Part shown: piece by piece, positions 16,849-26,743 of the stretch
How the letters are laid out: the number at the start of each line of letters is the position of its first letter
Position numbering within the stretch: position 1 is the stretch's first letter
Assembly (NCBI GenBank): GCA_030431515.1
Contig: JAUIIX010000035.1
Coordinates: forward strand, 1 to 34,832
From: a bacterium
GTDB taxonomy: Bacteria; Bacteroidota; Ignavibacteria; Kapaibacteriales; UBA2268
Direction of reading: 5' to 3'
Length of the DNA: 34,832 nt
The notes under the pieces: generated by a model
Seen by the model: only the letters and a program-made list of their open reading frames with translations
The model's database searches: none
What the model was told of the DNA's origin: nothing
Made by a program: the position numbers and the translations under genes

Positions 16849-16971
16849 AAATCAACTTAGAGATTGAATATTTATTCAATTTAAAGAAACAAAGATTTCG
16901 GCGTTAATTAATATTACTAAAATAGTTTCGATTTTTTTAAATTTTTAATATTATTAACAAAAAGGTAAGCA
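16849..16971 (+). promoter_or_regulatory. Conserved leader of the first Asp-box protein gene
   Basis: From AATCAACTT through GGCGTTAATTAATAT (16900-16914), AGTTTC and TTTTTAATAT to AAAAGG before the ATG, this leader aligns with 19432-19549. Leader conservation points to duplication of the whole transcription unit and suggests shared regulation. The promoter boxes are uncertain; TAGTTTCG at 16923-16930 is one mismatch from TAnnTTTG. Confidence 0.6.
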
Positions 16972-19104
16972 ATGAATAAAATTTTTATATTAATTTTATT
17001 ATTCCCATTCTTGACTTTACAAAGTCAAGAATGGGTTGATTATAATTCTCCTAAGTCGCCTATCAGAGTAAAAAAAATACAAGGTAACCAAGATATACTT
17101 CTACTTGAAAATTTTCCAGACATTTATAAGTTTAATATTAATAATCAAAATTATAGTTTAATAAACACTGATGAAATTAAAGATAAAATTAGTTTTAGTG
17201 ATATTAAATTATATGGTGATACATTATTTATTAGCTCATATTATAGTTTAGAAAAAAATGGTGGGGTTTACAGGTCAACTGATTATGGAAAAAATTGGAC
17301 AAATCTAATTAATACTGAAAAAATAAGTGTGGAAAAAATAGAAATGGATAACAACAATTACTACTTATTGTGTTCAAACTTTATTTTAAAATCAAGTAAT
17401 TATGGATTTGATTGGGATACTTTATTTCTCAAAAATTACTTTAATCAATTATATGCAAAAAATGACACAGTTATTTGTTTTGATAAAGGTTATTTTACAA
17501 ATAATGCCTATAAAAATAATGGTTTAATTTATTCTATAGATAATGGAATAAGTTGGGTAAGTCCAAAAAATACAATTCAAAATTTAAAAATAAATGACTT
17601 TGCTTTTTCAAATAATAAAATTATTATTGGGACTAATGAAGGATTTTATATAAGCGAAAATTTTGGAACTGATTGGAACAGAAAATTAATAAATTCAAAA
17701 ATAATAGAAATAACAGCTGTTAATTTTATAAATAATAAATATATAGCAGGCACAATAAATGGAGAAGTATTTGAGTCAACTGATTTAATAAACTGGGAAT
17801 TAATTTACAACAACTCTACTATTGGAATAATAAATGATATTTTTGTTAATAATGATAAATATTATTTTTCCTCAAATCCAGGTATTTATGAAATTAACAA
17901 CAAAGTGGGATTATTAAATATAACAAGTAATTCAATTATCTATGAATTAAATTATAATGAATATAATGACAAAATATTTGTATCAACTATTAGTCCTGGT
18001 TTGTTAACCATAGATAATTCTAATAATTGGATTCTTGTTAATGACTCTTTAAATAAAGTTAAATCAAATTATCTAAATTTTACTATTAGCGATTCAATTA
18101 TATTAACATATAATCCAGCTTATTACATTGGAAATTCAGTGTCAGTTTCTTTTGATAGTGGAAAATCTTTCAATGAAAATCAAGTTGGAATAAATAACCG
18201 AATAATTAATGCATTTATAAATGAAGAAAAACTTTTTACAATAGATAATTTTGGAAGTTTGTATTTTTCACAAAACAAAGGAATTGATTGGATCAAGTTT
18301 CAAAGTGAATTAAGATTTAATACGCTAAAAAACTTTAATAAACTTATATTAGCAGCTACTAATTCTGGTATTTATTATTCAGAAAGTAATGGAAATCATT
18401 GGAATATATTTACAAACGATGATTTAATTAAGAACTTAAATATCATTGATATAACTTATTACAATAAAATAATTATTGCCAACAATGGAACAAATTTATT
18501 CGCAAGTTATGATTCAGGTATTAATTGGGAAGTTATTAAATTTCCTAAACAAATTAATAATATTAATAAAACCCTTGTTTATAAAAACAATATTTTTATT
18601 ATAACTTTTGATGAATTTATTTATTCAACTAATTTAGGCAAAGATTGGAAAAGTATAAGTAATGGAATAAGTAATTTAAATTTTGATAAAGAATTTTCAG
18701 AATTTATCGATTTAGATTTAGTTGAAGATAATTTATTTTTAACTTTTTTAACTTATGGATTATACACTCTTCCACTTTCCGAACTCGGTATAGAATATAC
18801 CTCTGTCGAAAAAACCGAGCAACGAAATTATCTCTATACATTTCAACCATTTCCACAACCGACAAAACAAGAAGTAAAGATAAATACATATTGGGATAGT
18901 CCCTTGCCATTTACTGTCGATGATGTAGAGATTTACAACTTAGCAGGTGTAAAAATAAATACTACAAACAAACTTAGCATCGACAAAGAATCGAACTACA
19001 ACGGACATATAATTTGGGATACAAGTGGCGAACAAGCAGGAATATATATAGTGAATATAAAACACGGAACTGAAACAAGAACGCAGAAGATTATTGTTGA
19101 GTGA
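16972..19104 (+). CDS. Secreted Asp-box/YCF48-like protein with type IX secretion C-terminal domain, paralog 1
   Basis: A 710-residue exported protein. The signal peptide (MNKIFILILLFPFLTLQSQ) is followed by about ten Asp-box-like motifs of form S.D.G..W, such as VYRSTDYGKNW, YISENFGTDW, YYSESNGNHW and FASYDSGINW. Together these should form one or two beta-propellers of the sortilin/YCF48/BNR type. The last 80 or so residues (FPQPTKQEVKI...VEIYNLAGVKI...GIYIVNIKHGTETRTQKIIVE) form a Por-type type A sorting domain that directs type IX secretion and surface anchoring. The C-terminal 113 residues are about 90% identical to those of the gene at 19550, whereas the propellers are divergent. Ligand or adhesive function is unknown. 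Confidence 0.88.
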   Translation: MNKIFILILLFPFLTLQSQEWVDYNSPKSPIRVKKIQGNQDILLLENFPDIYKFNINNQNYSLINTDEIKDKISFSDIKLYGDTLFISSYYSLEKNGGVYRSTDYGKNWTNLINTEKISVEKIEMDNNNYYLLCSNFILKSSNYGFDWDTLFLKNYFNQLYAKNDTVICFDKGYFTNNAYKNNGLIYSIDNGISWVSPKNTIQNLKINDFAFSNNKIIIGTNEGFYISENFGTDWNRKLINSKIIEITAVNFINNKYIAGTINGEVFESTDLINWELIYNNSTIGIINDIFVNNDKYYFSSNPGIYEINNKVGLLNITSNSIIYELNYNEYNDKIFVSTISPGLLTIDNSNNWILVNDSLNKVKSNYLNFTISDSIILTYNPAYYIGNSVSVSFDSGKSFNENQVGINNRIINAFINEEKLFTIDNFGSLYFSQNKGIDWIKFQSELRFNTLKNFNKLILAATNSGIYYSESNGNHWNIFTNDDLIKNLNIIDITYYNKIIIANNGTNLFASYDSGINWEVIKFPKQINNINKTLVYKNNIFIITFDEFIYSTNLGKDWKSISNGISNLNFDKEFSEFIDLDLVEDNLFLTFLTYGLYTLPLSELGIEYTSVEKTEQRNYLYTFQPFPQPTKQEVKINTYWDSPLPFTVDDVEIYNLAGVKINTTNKLSIDKESNYNGHIIWDTSGEQAGIYIVNIKHGTETRTQKIIVE

Positions 19105-19111
19105 GAAAATA

Positions 19112-19139
19112 GTAGTGAACGCAAATTTGCGTTTGCTAT
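19112..19139. repeat. 28-bp palindrome, variant copy
   Basis: The left arm is intact (GTAGTGAACGC) and the right arm has changed to GCGTTTGCTAT. It starts 8 nt after the stop of the first Asp-box gene. The same 8-nt offset follows the second paralog. Confidence 0.85.
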
Positions 19140-19291
19140 ATTTATATTAACATCATTAAGCGAAATTGAAATTTAATTTGCATTTAATAATTAAAATTAT
19201 TAATTTGTAAAGTAAATAACTGGCAATAATAAAAACTATTTTATATTTTGCATATTATGATAAATACACAAATAAACAATTTTGGCTTAAC

Positions 19292-19347
<56 letters not shown>

Positions 19348-19431
19348 TATATTTGTGTATCTCAACTAATCTAACTTGTGAAAATCCAACTAAAAAATCA
19401 AGAAAATGACTGTAAAATTAAACATACAAAT

Positions 19432-19549
19432 CAATCAACTTGGGATTTATATAACTTAATAAAACAAAAATTTAGGCGTTAATTAATATCTCTAAACAGT
19501 TTCAATTTTCGTAAAAATTTTTAATATAATTAAAAAAAAAGGTTTTAAA
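19432..19549 (+). promoter_or_regulatory. Conserved leader of the second Asp-box protein gene
   Basis: This aligns with 16849-16971: AATCAACTT, GGCGTTAATTAATAT (19475-19489), AGTTTC, TTTTTAATAT and a final AAAGG. It probably carries the promoter and ribosome-binding region common to both paralogs. Confidence 0.6.
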
Positions 19550-21778
19550 ATGAAAAATATTATTTTATTGTTATTATTTAATATTCCATTGCTATCCCAA
19601 TGGAAAGAAATAGAAAGTCCAAATGGAAGAATTCCAATTAAAAATTCGGATTATTCTAATAGTACTTTATCTATGTTTACAGATTTTGATATTTATTATA
19701 CTGAAGATGCTTGGAGCACATATAATAAATCAAGTTTAAGTAAAATAGATTCAGTTGGAATAATAAAAAAATGTATAAAATACGAAAATACTCTTTATGT
19801 ATTAGTACTTGAAAGCATTTATTACAATGGAAAAGGTGGCTTTTATAAAAGCACTGATAATGGTAAAAATTGGAGTTTGGTAGATAGTCTTTTACAAAAT
19901 CATAAAATTTTAGATTTTGATGTTGATGAAAAAGGATTTCATTTCCTAACACAAATATCTTACGCATATATTAATTCAGTCTATACTGTAGTTAACTATG
20001 GTGGCTATATTAATTATAAAAATGGAAATATTGAGCAACACACAATAAAATATTATAATAATGTCTTAAAAGATTCAAGTAATATAACAGGTCAAAACAT
20101 TCAAAGGTACAAAAACAAAACTTTTATTTTTGATAATAAACTGGCATCGGGTAGTGGACAATCATCCAGTAAAGTTTTGATTTCTAAAGACAATGGAATA
20201 AGTTTTACTCATAAAGGCAGTGAAATAAGCGAAGATGTTATTAGTGCGTATTGTTTTGCAGGTGATACATTAGTTGTTGGAAAAACATCAATACATATTT
20301 CTACAGATATTGGTGAAACATGGAAGCGTCAACAACCCAAAACACCATTTTATGTAGGTTTAGGTGTTCTGAGTATGGTTTATCATAAAGATTTTTTGTA
20401 TGTAAGTAATATAGATGGTCAAATATATAGAAGTAGTGATTTGGGTATTAATTGGACTAAAATATTTGACAACAAGGAATATGGTGGAGTTAATTTAATT
20501 TCAGATGATAATTATATTTACTTTTCATGTTTTAATGGTTTATTTTCTTCATCAGATAATGGAGATACATTTGGAGAAGTAGCAATTTTTGATAAAAGTT
20601 TAAATTTTCAATTTAGTCAAGATGCAAGTGATTTATACTTATTAACTTATAATACAAGTATTTTTAAAAAAGAAAATATAAATTCATCTTGGGAAAAGTT
20701 AAATGATTCACTTTATAATACAGTTTTTGCTCAATCTTGTATATCAGTAAAGGAAAATAGCATATTAACAGCATATACTTCAAATGGGGAATTATCATAT
20801 TCAAATGATAAAGGCAGAACATGGAATAGTAAAATAGTTGATGAAATATCAAATTCCTTTAATAAAGTGTTAATTAATAAAAATAGATTTATTGCTTTAT
20901 CAAATAGATTTGGCTTTACTTATTCAGATGATTTTGGGGAAACTTGGAATAAATTAAACGATGTTCCATTAGCTCAAATATTCAACAATATTGAAGTATA
21001 TAATGATACGTTATTTGCAGGATTAAGATCTGGTGGGATTTTAGTTTCAGAAAATAATGGAGATAGTTGGAATAAAATAGAAAGTGCAAATGACTCAATA
21101 ATTAAATTCAAACAAATTAATAATATAGCTAAAAATAAAAATGTGCTTATTGCAAGTTCGAATGGAATTTCTATATTCAAATCAGAAGATTATGGAAAAA
21201 ATTGGAAAATAGTTGAAAATTATCAAAATAAAGGAAACAATAGAAAACTAATTAATTATAAAGAAAACTTCTTTGCATATACAAATGATGGATTCTACTA
21301 TTCTACTAATAATGGAAATGATTGGGAAAAATATGATATCGGTATAGAGCAATTTAATAATTCCAAAAATTATATATTTAAAGACCTTGTAGTATATAAC
21401 AGTAACATTTTATTATGCTTCTACAAAGGAATCTATACTCTTCCACTTTCCGAACTCGGAATTGAATACACCTCAGTAGAAAAAACTGAAAAACGAAACT
21501 ACCTTTATACATTTCCACCATTTCCACAGCCAACAAAACAAGAAGTGAAAATTAGTATTTATTGGGATAGTGCTTTACCTTTTACAGTTGATGATGTAGA
21601 AATTTATAACTTAGCAGGGGTTAAAATAAACACTGAAAATAAACTAAGCATCAACAAAGAAACGAACTATAATGGACATATTATCTGGGACCTAAGTGGC
21701 GAACAAGCAGGTATTTATATAGTGAATATAAAACACGGAACTGAAACAAGAACGCAGAAAGTGATGGTGGAAAAGTAA
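19550..21778 (+). CDS. Secreted Asp-box/YCF48-like protein with type IX secretion C-terminal domain, paralog 2
   Basis: A 742-residue exported protein with the same plan as the gene at 16972. A short signal peptide (MKNIILLLLFNIPLLSQ) is followed by about ten Asp-box-like motifs (FYKSTDNGKNW, HISTDIGETW, IYRSSDLGINW, TYSDDFGETW, LVSENNGDSW, YYSTNNGNDW) consistent with sialidase/sortilin-like propellers. The C-terminal sorting domain ends GIYIVNIKHGTETRTQKVMVEK. Its last 113 residues differ at only 11 positions from paralog 1. The gene is preceded by a leader shared with paralog 1 and followed, 8 nt after the stop, by a variant palindrome. It is probably exposed on the outer-membrane surface. 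Confidence 0.88.
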   Translation: MKNIILLLLFNIPLLSQWKEIESPNGRIPIKNSDYSNSTLSMFTDFDIYYTEDAWSTYNKSSLSKIDSVGIIKKCIKYENTLYVLVLESIYYNGKGGFYKSTDNGKNWSLVDSLLQNHKILDFDVDEKGFHFLTQISYAYINSVYTVVNYGGYINYKNGNIEQHTIKYYNNVLKDSSNITGQNIQRYKNKTFIFDNKLASGSGQSSSKVLISKDNGISFTHKGSEISEDVISAYCFAGDTLVVGKTSIHISTDIGETWKRQQPKTPFYVGLGVLSMVYHKDFLYVSNIDGQIYRSSDLGINWTKIFDNKEYGGVNLISDDNYIYFSCFNGLFSSSDNGDTFGEVAIFDKSLNFQFSQDASDLYLLTYNTSIFKKENINSSWEKLNDSLYNTVFAQSCISVKENSILTAYTSNGELSYSNDKGRTWNSKIVDEISNSFNKVLINKNRFIALSNRFGFTYSDDFGETWNKLNDVPLAQIFNNIEVYNDTLFAGLRSGGILVSENNGDSWNKIESANDSIIKFKQINNIAKNKNVLIASSNGISIFKSEDYGKNWKIVENYQNKGNNRKLINYKENFFAYTNDGFYYSTNNGNDWEKYDIGIEQFNNSKNYIFKDLVVYNSNILLCFYKGIYTLPLSELGIEYTSVEKTEKRNYLYTFPPFPQPTKQEVKISIYWDSALPFTVDDVEIYNLAGVKINTENKLSINKETNYNGHIIWDLSGEQAGIYIVNIKHGTETRTQKVMVEK

Positions 21779-21785
21779 ATTAAAA

Positions 21786-21813
21786 GCAGTGAATGCAAAT
21801 TTGTGTTCACTAC
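21786..21813. repeat. 28-bp palindrome, variant copy
   Basis: Arms GCAGTGAATGC and TGTGTTCACTAC-type sequence flank the AAATTT core. Several substitutions are paired G-T wobble or compensating-looking, but one arm end is mismatched. It lies 8 nt after the stop of paralog 2. Confidence 0.8.
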
Positions 21814-21835
21814 TAAATTTATTGAATTATTATTT

Positions 21836-22720
21836 TCACCCCTCCAATGCACCTAACTCTTCATCTCTTTTCTCCTTTTTCTCAAAATACATTTGACTAA
21901 TTTCGGCTGAGATTAAGAATATAAAAGCAAAATAATATATCCACAAAGCAATGGAAACAATAGCTGCATAAGTTCCGTAGTATTTGCCATAATTACTAAT
22001 GCTAACAAGATACCAAGCAAATACATTTCTGGAGATTTCAATAAGTATTGTATTCAATAAAGAAGCAAATATTCTCTTTTTTCTTTCTACTTTTGCACTC
22101 GGTACATAACTATAAACAAAATAGTAAATAACAAATCCTGTGGCAAGTGATGTTATCGACAGCAAAGAATTTGATATAATTGGGTTTGCTGCATCAGGAG
22201 ATAATTCGTACAATATTTTGACAATTAAATCAATTATAGGAAGTAAAAATGTATAAATAATAAATAGAAATGGAATAAGAATAACTAAAAGCATATCATT
22301 CAACATATCCAAAAATGCTGATTTTTTAGGAACTATTTTAAAAACCGTATTGATACTATACCTTAGACTTGAAATTAAAGCAGAAGATATCCAAATTAAT
22401 ATTCCCAAACCTATAATACCAAAGAATGAACTATGACTTACGATTTTTAAAATTTCATCTATTATAGTATCTATATATTTTTCAGAATTTGCAGTTGGAG
22501 GTAAAAAAGCTATCAAAACTTCTTCAAGTTGATTTCCTAATGTATCAAAGCCAATAAAAAAATCTACAACAAAAGTTACCAGCAAGAACAAAGGAATCTG
22601 GTACATAAGTATGTTAAATGCAATACCTGCTGAAATTAGATAGACATGATCCTTATCTAATTTATCTAAAAATTCCATTAGAAGTAGGTATATTTTTTTA
22701 ATATTCGTCTTAATTCTCAT
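21836..22720 (-). CDS. YihY/virulence factor BrkB family membrane protein
   Basis: A 294-residue inner-membrane protein of the YihY/BrkB family (PF03631). It has about six hydrophobic helices, the family opening AGIAFNILMYQIPLFLLVTF, a central ISSALISSLRYSINTVF segment and the C-terminal YGKYYGTYAAIVSIALWIYYFAFIFLISAEISQMY, a well conserved family motif. Members were once called ribonuclease BN in error; the real function is unknown, and a transport or envelope role is only suspected. The gene is divergent from the Ig-like lipoprotein gene, sharing a 35-bp gap. Confidence 0.92.
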   Translation of the reverse strand: MRIKTNIKKIYLLLMEFLDKLDKDHVYLISAGIAFNILMYQIPLFLLVTFVVDFFIGFDTLGNQLEEVLIAFLPPTANSEKYIDTIIDEILKIVSHSSFFGIIGLGILIWISSALISSLRYSINTVFKIVPKKSAFLDMLNDMLLVILIPFLFIIYTFLLPIIDLIVKILYELSPDAANPIISNSLLSITSLATGFVIYYFVYSYVPSAKVERKKRIFASLLNTILIEISRNVFAWYLVSISNYGKYYGTYAAIVSIALWIYYFAFIFLISAEISQMYFEKKEKRDEELGALEG

Positions 22721-22736
22721 TTTATTATTATATTTG
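22704..22736 (+). promoter_or_regulatory. Bacteroidota-type promoter for the lipoprotein - manC - hutI operon
   Basis: TATATTTG at 22729-22736 matches TAnnTTTG, and TTCG at 22704-22707 (three of four to TTTG) lies 21 nt upstream. The -7 box ends 20 nt before the ATG at 22756. The promoter overlaps the start of the divergent YihY gene. Confidence 0.5.
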
Positions 22737-22755
22737 TTTTCGATTTAAGGAAATT

Positions 22756-24414
22756 ATGAAAAAATTATTACTAATACTGCTTATTTATTTGATGTATTCG
22801 TGTGCTGTTATGGAAGCTCCAAGCGGTGGACCAAAGGACACCACGCCTCCTACAATCAGCGAATACTACCCAAAAAACTATACTACTAACTATAATGATG
22901 ATTATTTGTCAATTCAATTTGACAAATATATGAATAAATCTTCAGTTATTGAAAATTTTTCTATTTCACCAAAATTGAAGTATGATTTCTCTTGGTCTGG
23001 GAAGAAATTGAAAATCAAATTTGATGAAGAAATGGAGCCAGATGTAACTTACGTTGTGAAGTTAAAAGCAAATTATTCTGACTATAAAGGTAATAAACCA
23101 GAAGATGCCCTTACTTTTATTTTCACAAAAGGAAGTAAAATAGACAGCGGTAGAGTTTCTGGTAAATTAATAGATGCAAAACCCGAAGAAAAGTCTATTT
23201 TTGCATGGCGAGATAAGGATACACCGATTGATATTACTACTGAACCAGACTACACTGTTTCATTAGGTAGTTCAGGCGAGTTTGAATTAATTGGATTAAA
23301 AAAAGGGCTATATAGAATAGTAGCAGTTGATGATAAAATGAAGAATGAGATGTACGAAAGTGGAATTGATGGCTTTGGTGCCGCCCAGTTTGATGTAGAA
23401 GTATTTGATGAAATTTATCCTTATATTAATTTAAAAATTGCACCTCCATTCGATAGAAAAGGAGTTAGTTTAATTAATGCTTTCCCGATTGCGAATAATG
23501 TTTTGCAAATCGGATTATCTGAAGATGTTTATTTAGATTCAATTAATTTAGATAATTTTAAATTAATGGATAGTGTAAGTAATAATAATATTGAAATTAA
23601 AAGTATTTTCTCTGTTGATGAAATTCAATCAAAAAAATTATTTGCAATTACTGAAAATTTAGACACAAATAAAATCTTTAAATTTGAAATTAATAACATT
23701 AAAGATACTTTAGGAAATAATCAAAATGATAGTCTAACATTTTCTTTTTTTGGTGGAATTTCAAAAGAATTTAAAAACAAATTAAATTTGATGCCTAAGA
23801 AAATAGATAGTAAAATAAAAGATAATAAATTAAATTTTATTTTTTCACATTCCATTGCAGAGGTTAAAGATAGTGCGATTACAATTATTAATAAAAAAGA
23901 TTCTAATAATTTAGAATTTAATTATAAAATTAATTTTAATAAATTAAACATTACTTTTATTTGTCAAAAAGATGAAGAAGATTTAATATTAAAAATTAAT
24001 TTGAATAAAATAATTGATTTTAAAAATGAATCAGGAATTGACTCAATTTTCACTTATAATTTTAAATATTTAAAAAATAAAAGTGAAAGCAAAATAATTG
24101 GAAATGTAGTTGATTCTACTAATTGTGTTGGAGATATTTTATTAATATTAACGCAAAATAATAAATTAATAGATAAACAAAAATTAAATTCTGATGGTGG
24201 ATTTACCTTTTCTAATTTAGAAGAAGGTAATTATCAATTAGAAATAATTTGTGATGAAAATCAAAATAATAAATATGATTTTGGAAATGATATTCCATTT
24301 TTTCATTCAGAATTCTTTTATATTTATGATAAAGAATTAAAAGTGAAAGAAAATTGGGATATTAATGATGTAAAAATAATTTTAAAACAAAAAAATGAAT
24401 ACGAATTAAAATGA
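22756..24414 (+). CDS. Ig-like domain (SbsA type) lipoprotein
   Basis: A 552-residue lipoprotein. The signal peptide ends at a lipobox-like MYSC with Cys16. The following APSGGPKDTTPPTI..YYPKN is the hallmark of Bacteroidota SbsA Ig-like lipoproteins (PF13205; about residues 27-126, with IQFDKYMN and a strand pair ending VTYVVKL). A carboxypeptidase-regulatory-like segment follows (GEFELIGLKKGLYRIVAVDD), then further Ig-like strands and a second such segment near the C-terminus (GGFTFSNLEEGNYQLEIICDENQNNKYDFG). It is probably anchored in the outer membrane. A good Shine-Dalgarno (AAGGAAA, 22747-22753) precedes the ATG. Its stop overlaps the next ATG by 4 nt. The family's function is not established. 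Confidence 0.88.
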   Translation: MKKLLLILLIYLMYSCAVMEAPSGGPKDTTPPTISEYYPKNYTTNYNDDYLSIQFDKYMNKSSVIENFSISPKLKYDFSWSGKKLKIKFDEEMEPDVTYVVKLKANYSDYKGNKPEDALTFIFTKGSKIDSGRVSGKLIDAKPEEKSIFAWRDKDTPIDITTEPDYTVSLGSSGEFELIGLKKGLYRIVAVDDKMKNEMYESGIDGFGAAQFDVEVFDEIYPYINLKIAPPFDRKGVSLINAFPIANNVLQIGLSEDVYLDSINLDNFKLMDSVSNNNIEIKSIFSVDEIQSKKLFAITENLDTNKIFKFEINNIKDTLGNNQNDSLTFSFFGGISKEFKNKLNLMPKKIDSKIKDNKLNFIFSHSIAEVKDSAITIINKKDSNNLEFNYKINFNKLNITFICQKDEEDLILKINLNKIIDFKNESGIDSIFTYNFKYLKNKSESKIIGNVVDSTNCVGDILLILTQNNKLIDKQKLNSDGGFTFSNLEEGNYQLEIICDENQNNKYDFGNDIPFFHSEFFYIYDKELKVKENWDINDVKIILKQKNEYELK

Positions 24415-25499
24415 TTAGAACAGCAGTAATTATGGCAGGTGGAGTTGGCGAAAGATTTTGGCCTCTCTCAAGAAAAAATAAACCTAAACAATTATTAAAT
24501 TTAGGTAAATCTGATAAAACAATGCTTGAAGAATCTGTACTTAGAGCATTAAATGTTTTTGATGCAGATAAAATCTTTATTATAACAAGTGAAAATTTAG
24601 TTGAGCCAATTAGAAATGTCCTAAAAATTATCCCTGAAGAAAATGTTTTATCCGAACCAAATAAACGAAATACTGCACCGTGTCTGGCACTATCGGCGGC
24701 TTATTTAATTGATAAATTTGGACCAGCAGAAAATATTTCTATGGCAGTTTTGACTGCTGACCATATTATGGAAACTGACCAGCAATTCACTGATACAGTT
24801 ACAGATGCAATGGATTTTGTAGAAAAAAACAATGTTATTGCAACTATAGGAATTAACCCAAGCAGACCAGAAACTGGCTATGGATATATCGAACTTAGCA
24901 ATGAATTACAGACTAATAAAGCTAAGATTTATAAAGTAAATCAATTTAAAGAAAAGCCACAATTAGAAATTGCAAAAGAGTATTTATCTAAGGGTAATTA
25001 TTTATGGAATAGCGGAATGTTTTTCTGGAGATTAGACACATTTTTAAATCAATTATCTAAACACCTTCCAGCAGTCGGAAATACAATAACTGATTTATCT
25101 AAAAATATTAATGATAAATCATTTATCGAAAATACATATAATAATTATCCAAGCATTTCTATTGACTTCGGTTTAATGGAAAAAGCTGATGAAGTAGTTT
25201 GTGTAAAAGCACTTTTTGAGTGGGACGATTTAGGTGATTTGAATTCATTAGAACGCACAAAACAAATCGATGAATTTGGCAATATTAAAATCGGAAAAAA
25301 CTCTGTAATTAATTGCAATAATTCTACAATAATAAATGTTAGTTCAAATGAAAAAATAATAGCAACTGCACTTGGAATTGACAACTTAGTAATTGTAGTT
25401 ACTGATGATGCAGTGCTTGTAGCAAATAAAAATGACGTACAAAAAGTAAAAGAAATAGTCGAAGATATTAAGTTAAATTATGAAGGAATATATTTATGA
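24411..25499 (+). CDS. manC: Mannose-1-phosphate guanylyltransferase
   Basis: This enzyme makes GDP-mannose from mannose-1-phosphate and GTP. The nucleotidyltransferase signature GGVGERFWPLSRKNKPKQ (residues 10-27) is present, with Glu where many homologs have Thr. Also visible are AADHIM-type TADHIM, the ETGYGYIE loop, the FKEKP segment and YLWNSGMFFWR. At 362 residues it has only the transferase and its short beta-helix tail. The C-terminal mannose-6-phosphate isomerase half found in type II enzymes is absent; that step can be supplied by the Pgi/Pmi enzyme at 5675. Its start and stop both overlap neighbours by 4 nt (ATGA), so it is translationally coupled to the lipoprotein and hutI genes. 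Confidence 0.93.
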   Translation: MIRTAVIMAGGVGERFWPLSRKNKPKQLLNLGKSDKTMLEESVLRALNVFDADKIFIITSENLVEPIRNVLKIIPEENVLSEPNKRNTAPCLALSAAYLIDKFGPAENISMAVLTADHIMETDQQFTDTVTDAMDFVEKNNVIATIGINPSRPETGYGYIELSNELQTNKAKIYKVNQFKEKPQLEIAKEYLSKGNYLWNSGMFFWRLDTFLNQLSKHLPAVGNTITDLSKNINDKSFIENTYNNYPSISIDFGLMEKADEVVCVKALFEWDDLGDLNSLERTKQIDEFGNIKIGKNSVINCNNSTIINVSSNEKIIATALGIDNLVIVVTDDAVLVANKNDVQKVKEIVEDIKLNYEGIYL

Positions 25500-26743
25500 A
25501 ATTAGTATTTAATACCTCTGAAATAATTACAGTAAATGCTAACGGAAAAGGAAATAAAGTAAAAGATGAAATGCAGGATTTGGGGATTGTACCAAAAGGG
25601 GCTATGATATTTGACGAAAAAGTTCATTTTATTGGTAGCGAAGTAGAATGTAGAAAATATATTGCTGATAATAATATTCCTATTTATGAAGAAATTAATG
25701 CTCATAATAAAACATTGATGCCCGGTTTTGTAGATGCACACACTCACATTGTTTTTGGTGGCGATAGAACAAAAGAATTTGCAATGAGATTGCGTGGTGC
25801 AACATATAAAGAAATTGCAGCAATGGGCGGAGGAATCCAAACTACTGTGAAAGGAACTCGTGAAGCAAGTATCGAAGAATTGTACAAAACTGGCTTTGAA
25901 TTAGCTCAAAATGCAATCATACATGGCACGACAACAATGGAGGTTAAGTCGGGATATTCACTTAATTTCAAAGGTGAAATCAAGCAATTAGAAGCAATAA
26001 AACATTTAAATAATAACATAGATATTGATATTGTTCCTACATTTTTAGGTGCTCACGATTTTCCACTTGAATTAAAACATGACAGAGATAGATATATTGA
26101 TTCAATTACTCAAGAAATGCTACCTTACATAAGAGAGAATAACTTAGCACAATTTTGTGATGCCTTTATCGATGAAGGATATTACACAGTTGAAGAAGGC
26201 AGAAGAGTATTAAATGCAGGTTTAGCACTTGGATTTGACCTAAAAGTGCATTGCGATGAACTTGCAGATGTGGGTGCAGCAAAATTAGCAGCCGAATTAG
26301 GTGCTATATCAGCCGACCACTTGCTTTATATCAATGATGAGGGTATTGCAGCAATGCAAAAATCAGGAACTGCTGCTGGACTTTTACCAGGTACTGCTTA
26401 CTTCATTAGATTACCTTATGCACCTGCTCGTAAATTAATCGAACAAGGAGTAATCGTATCAATAGCAACAGATTGTAACCCTGGTTCATGCTTTACAGAA
26501 AATATGCAACAAATAATGTCATTATCAACAATAAATATGGGAATGACAGCCGAAGAAACAGTAGTTGCATCAACATTAAATGCCGCTTATGCACTAAAAA
26601 AACAAGACACAAAGGGCTCATTAGAAAAAGGAAAAGACGCAGATTTTATATTATTAAATGGCTCATCTTACGTAGATTTATTCTATCATTTCGGAATAAA
26701 CCACGTCGGCTCAGTCTATGCCCGTGGCAAGAAATTAGTGTGA
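25496..26743 (+). CDS. hutI: Imidazolonepropionase
   Basis: An amidohydrolase-superfamily enzyme (415 aa) that hydrolyses 4-imidazolone-5-propanoate to N-formimidoyl-glutamate, the third step of histidine degradation. The metal and substrate residues are in place: DAHTHIVFGG (His82, His84), GAHD (His187), KVHCDELAD (His252) and ATDCNPGS (Asp326). GGGIQTTVKGTR is typical of HutI. The length is normal. It overlaps the upstream guanylyltransferase by 4 nt, but no hutH, hutU or formiminotransferase gene is in the window, so the context is unusual. The stop codon falls in the first of two 24-bp tandem units (26740-26787), followed by a palindrome copy that may end transcription. Confidence 0.95.
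   Translation: MKLVFNTSEIITVNANGKGNKVKDEMQDLGIVPKGAMIFDEKVHFIGSEVECRKYIADNNIPIYEEINAHNKTLMPGFVDAHTHIVFGGDRTKEFAMRLRGATYKEIAAMGGGIQTTVKGTREASIEELYKTGFELAQNAIIHGTTTMEVKSGYSLNFKGEIKQLEAIKHLNNNIDIDIVPTFLGAHDFPLELKHDRDRYIDSITQEMLPYIRENNLAQFCDAFIDEGYYTVEEGRRVLNAGLALGFDLKVHCDELADVGAAKLAAELGAISADHLLYINDEGIAAMQKSGTAAGLLPGTAYFIRLPYAPARKLIEQGVIVSIATDCNPGSCFTENMQQIMSLSTINMGMTAEETVVASTLNAAYALKKQDTKGSLEKGKDADFILLNGSSYVDLFYHFGINHVGSVYARGKKLV

Larger units (their letters stand above)
16180..16971. other. Repeat-rich intergenic region
   Basis: No credible gene lies in these 790 bp. It holds a minus-strand right-half copy of the composite repeat (16328-16377), a TTTTGAACTTGTTTCAG fragment (about 16303) related to one near 33613, a perfect 28-bp palindrome (16432-16459), a minus-strand full composite repeat (16473-16556), an AT hairpin-like tract (about 16729-16757), and from about 16849 the leader shared with the paralogous gene at 19550. 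An 81-codon frame at 16435-16680 is translated repeat and is not considered real. Confidence 0.75.
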
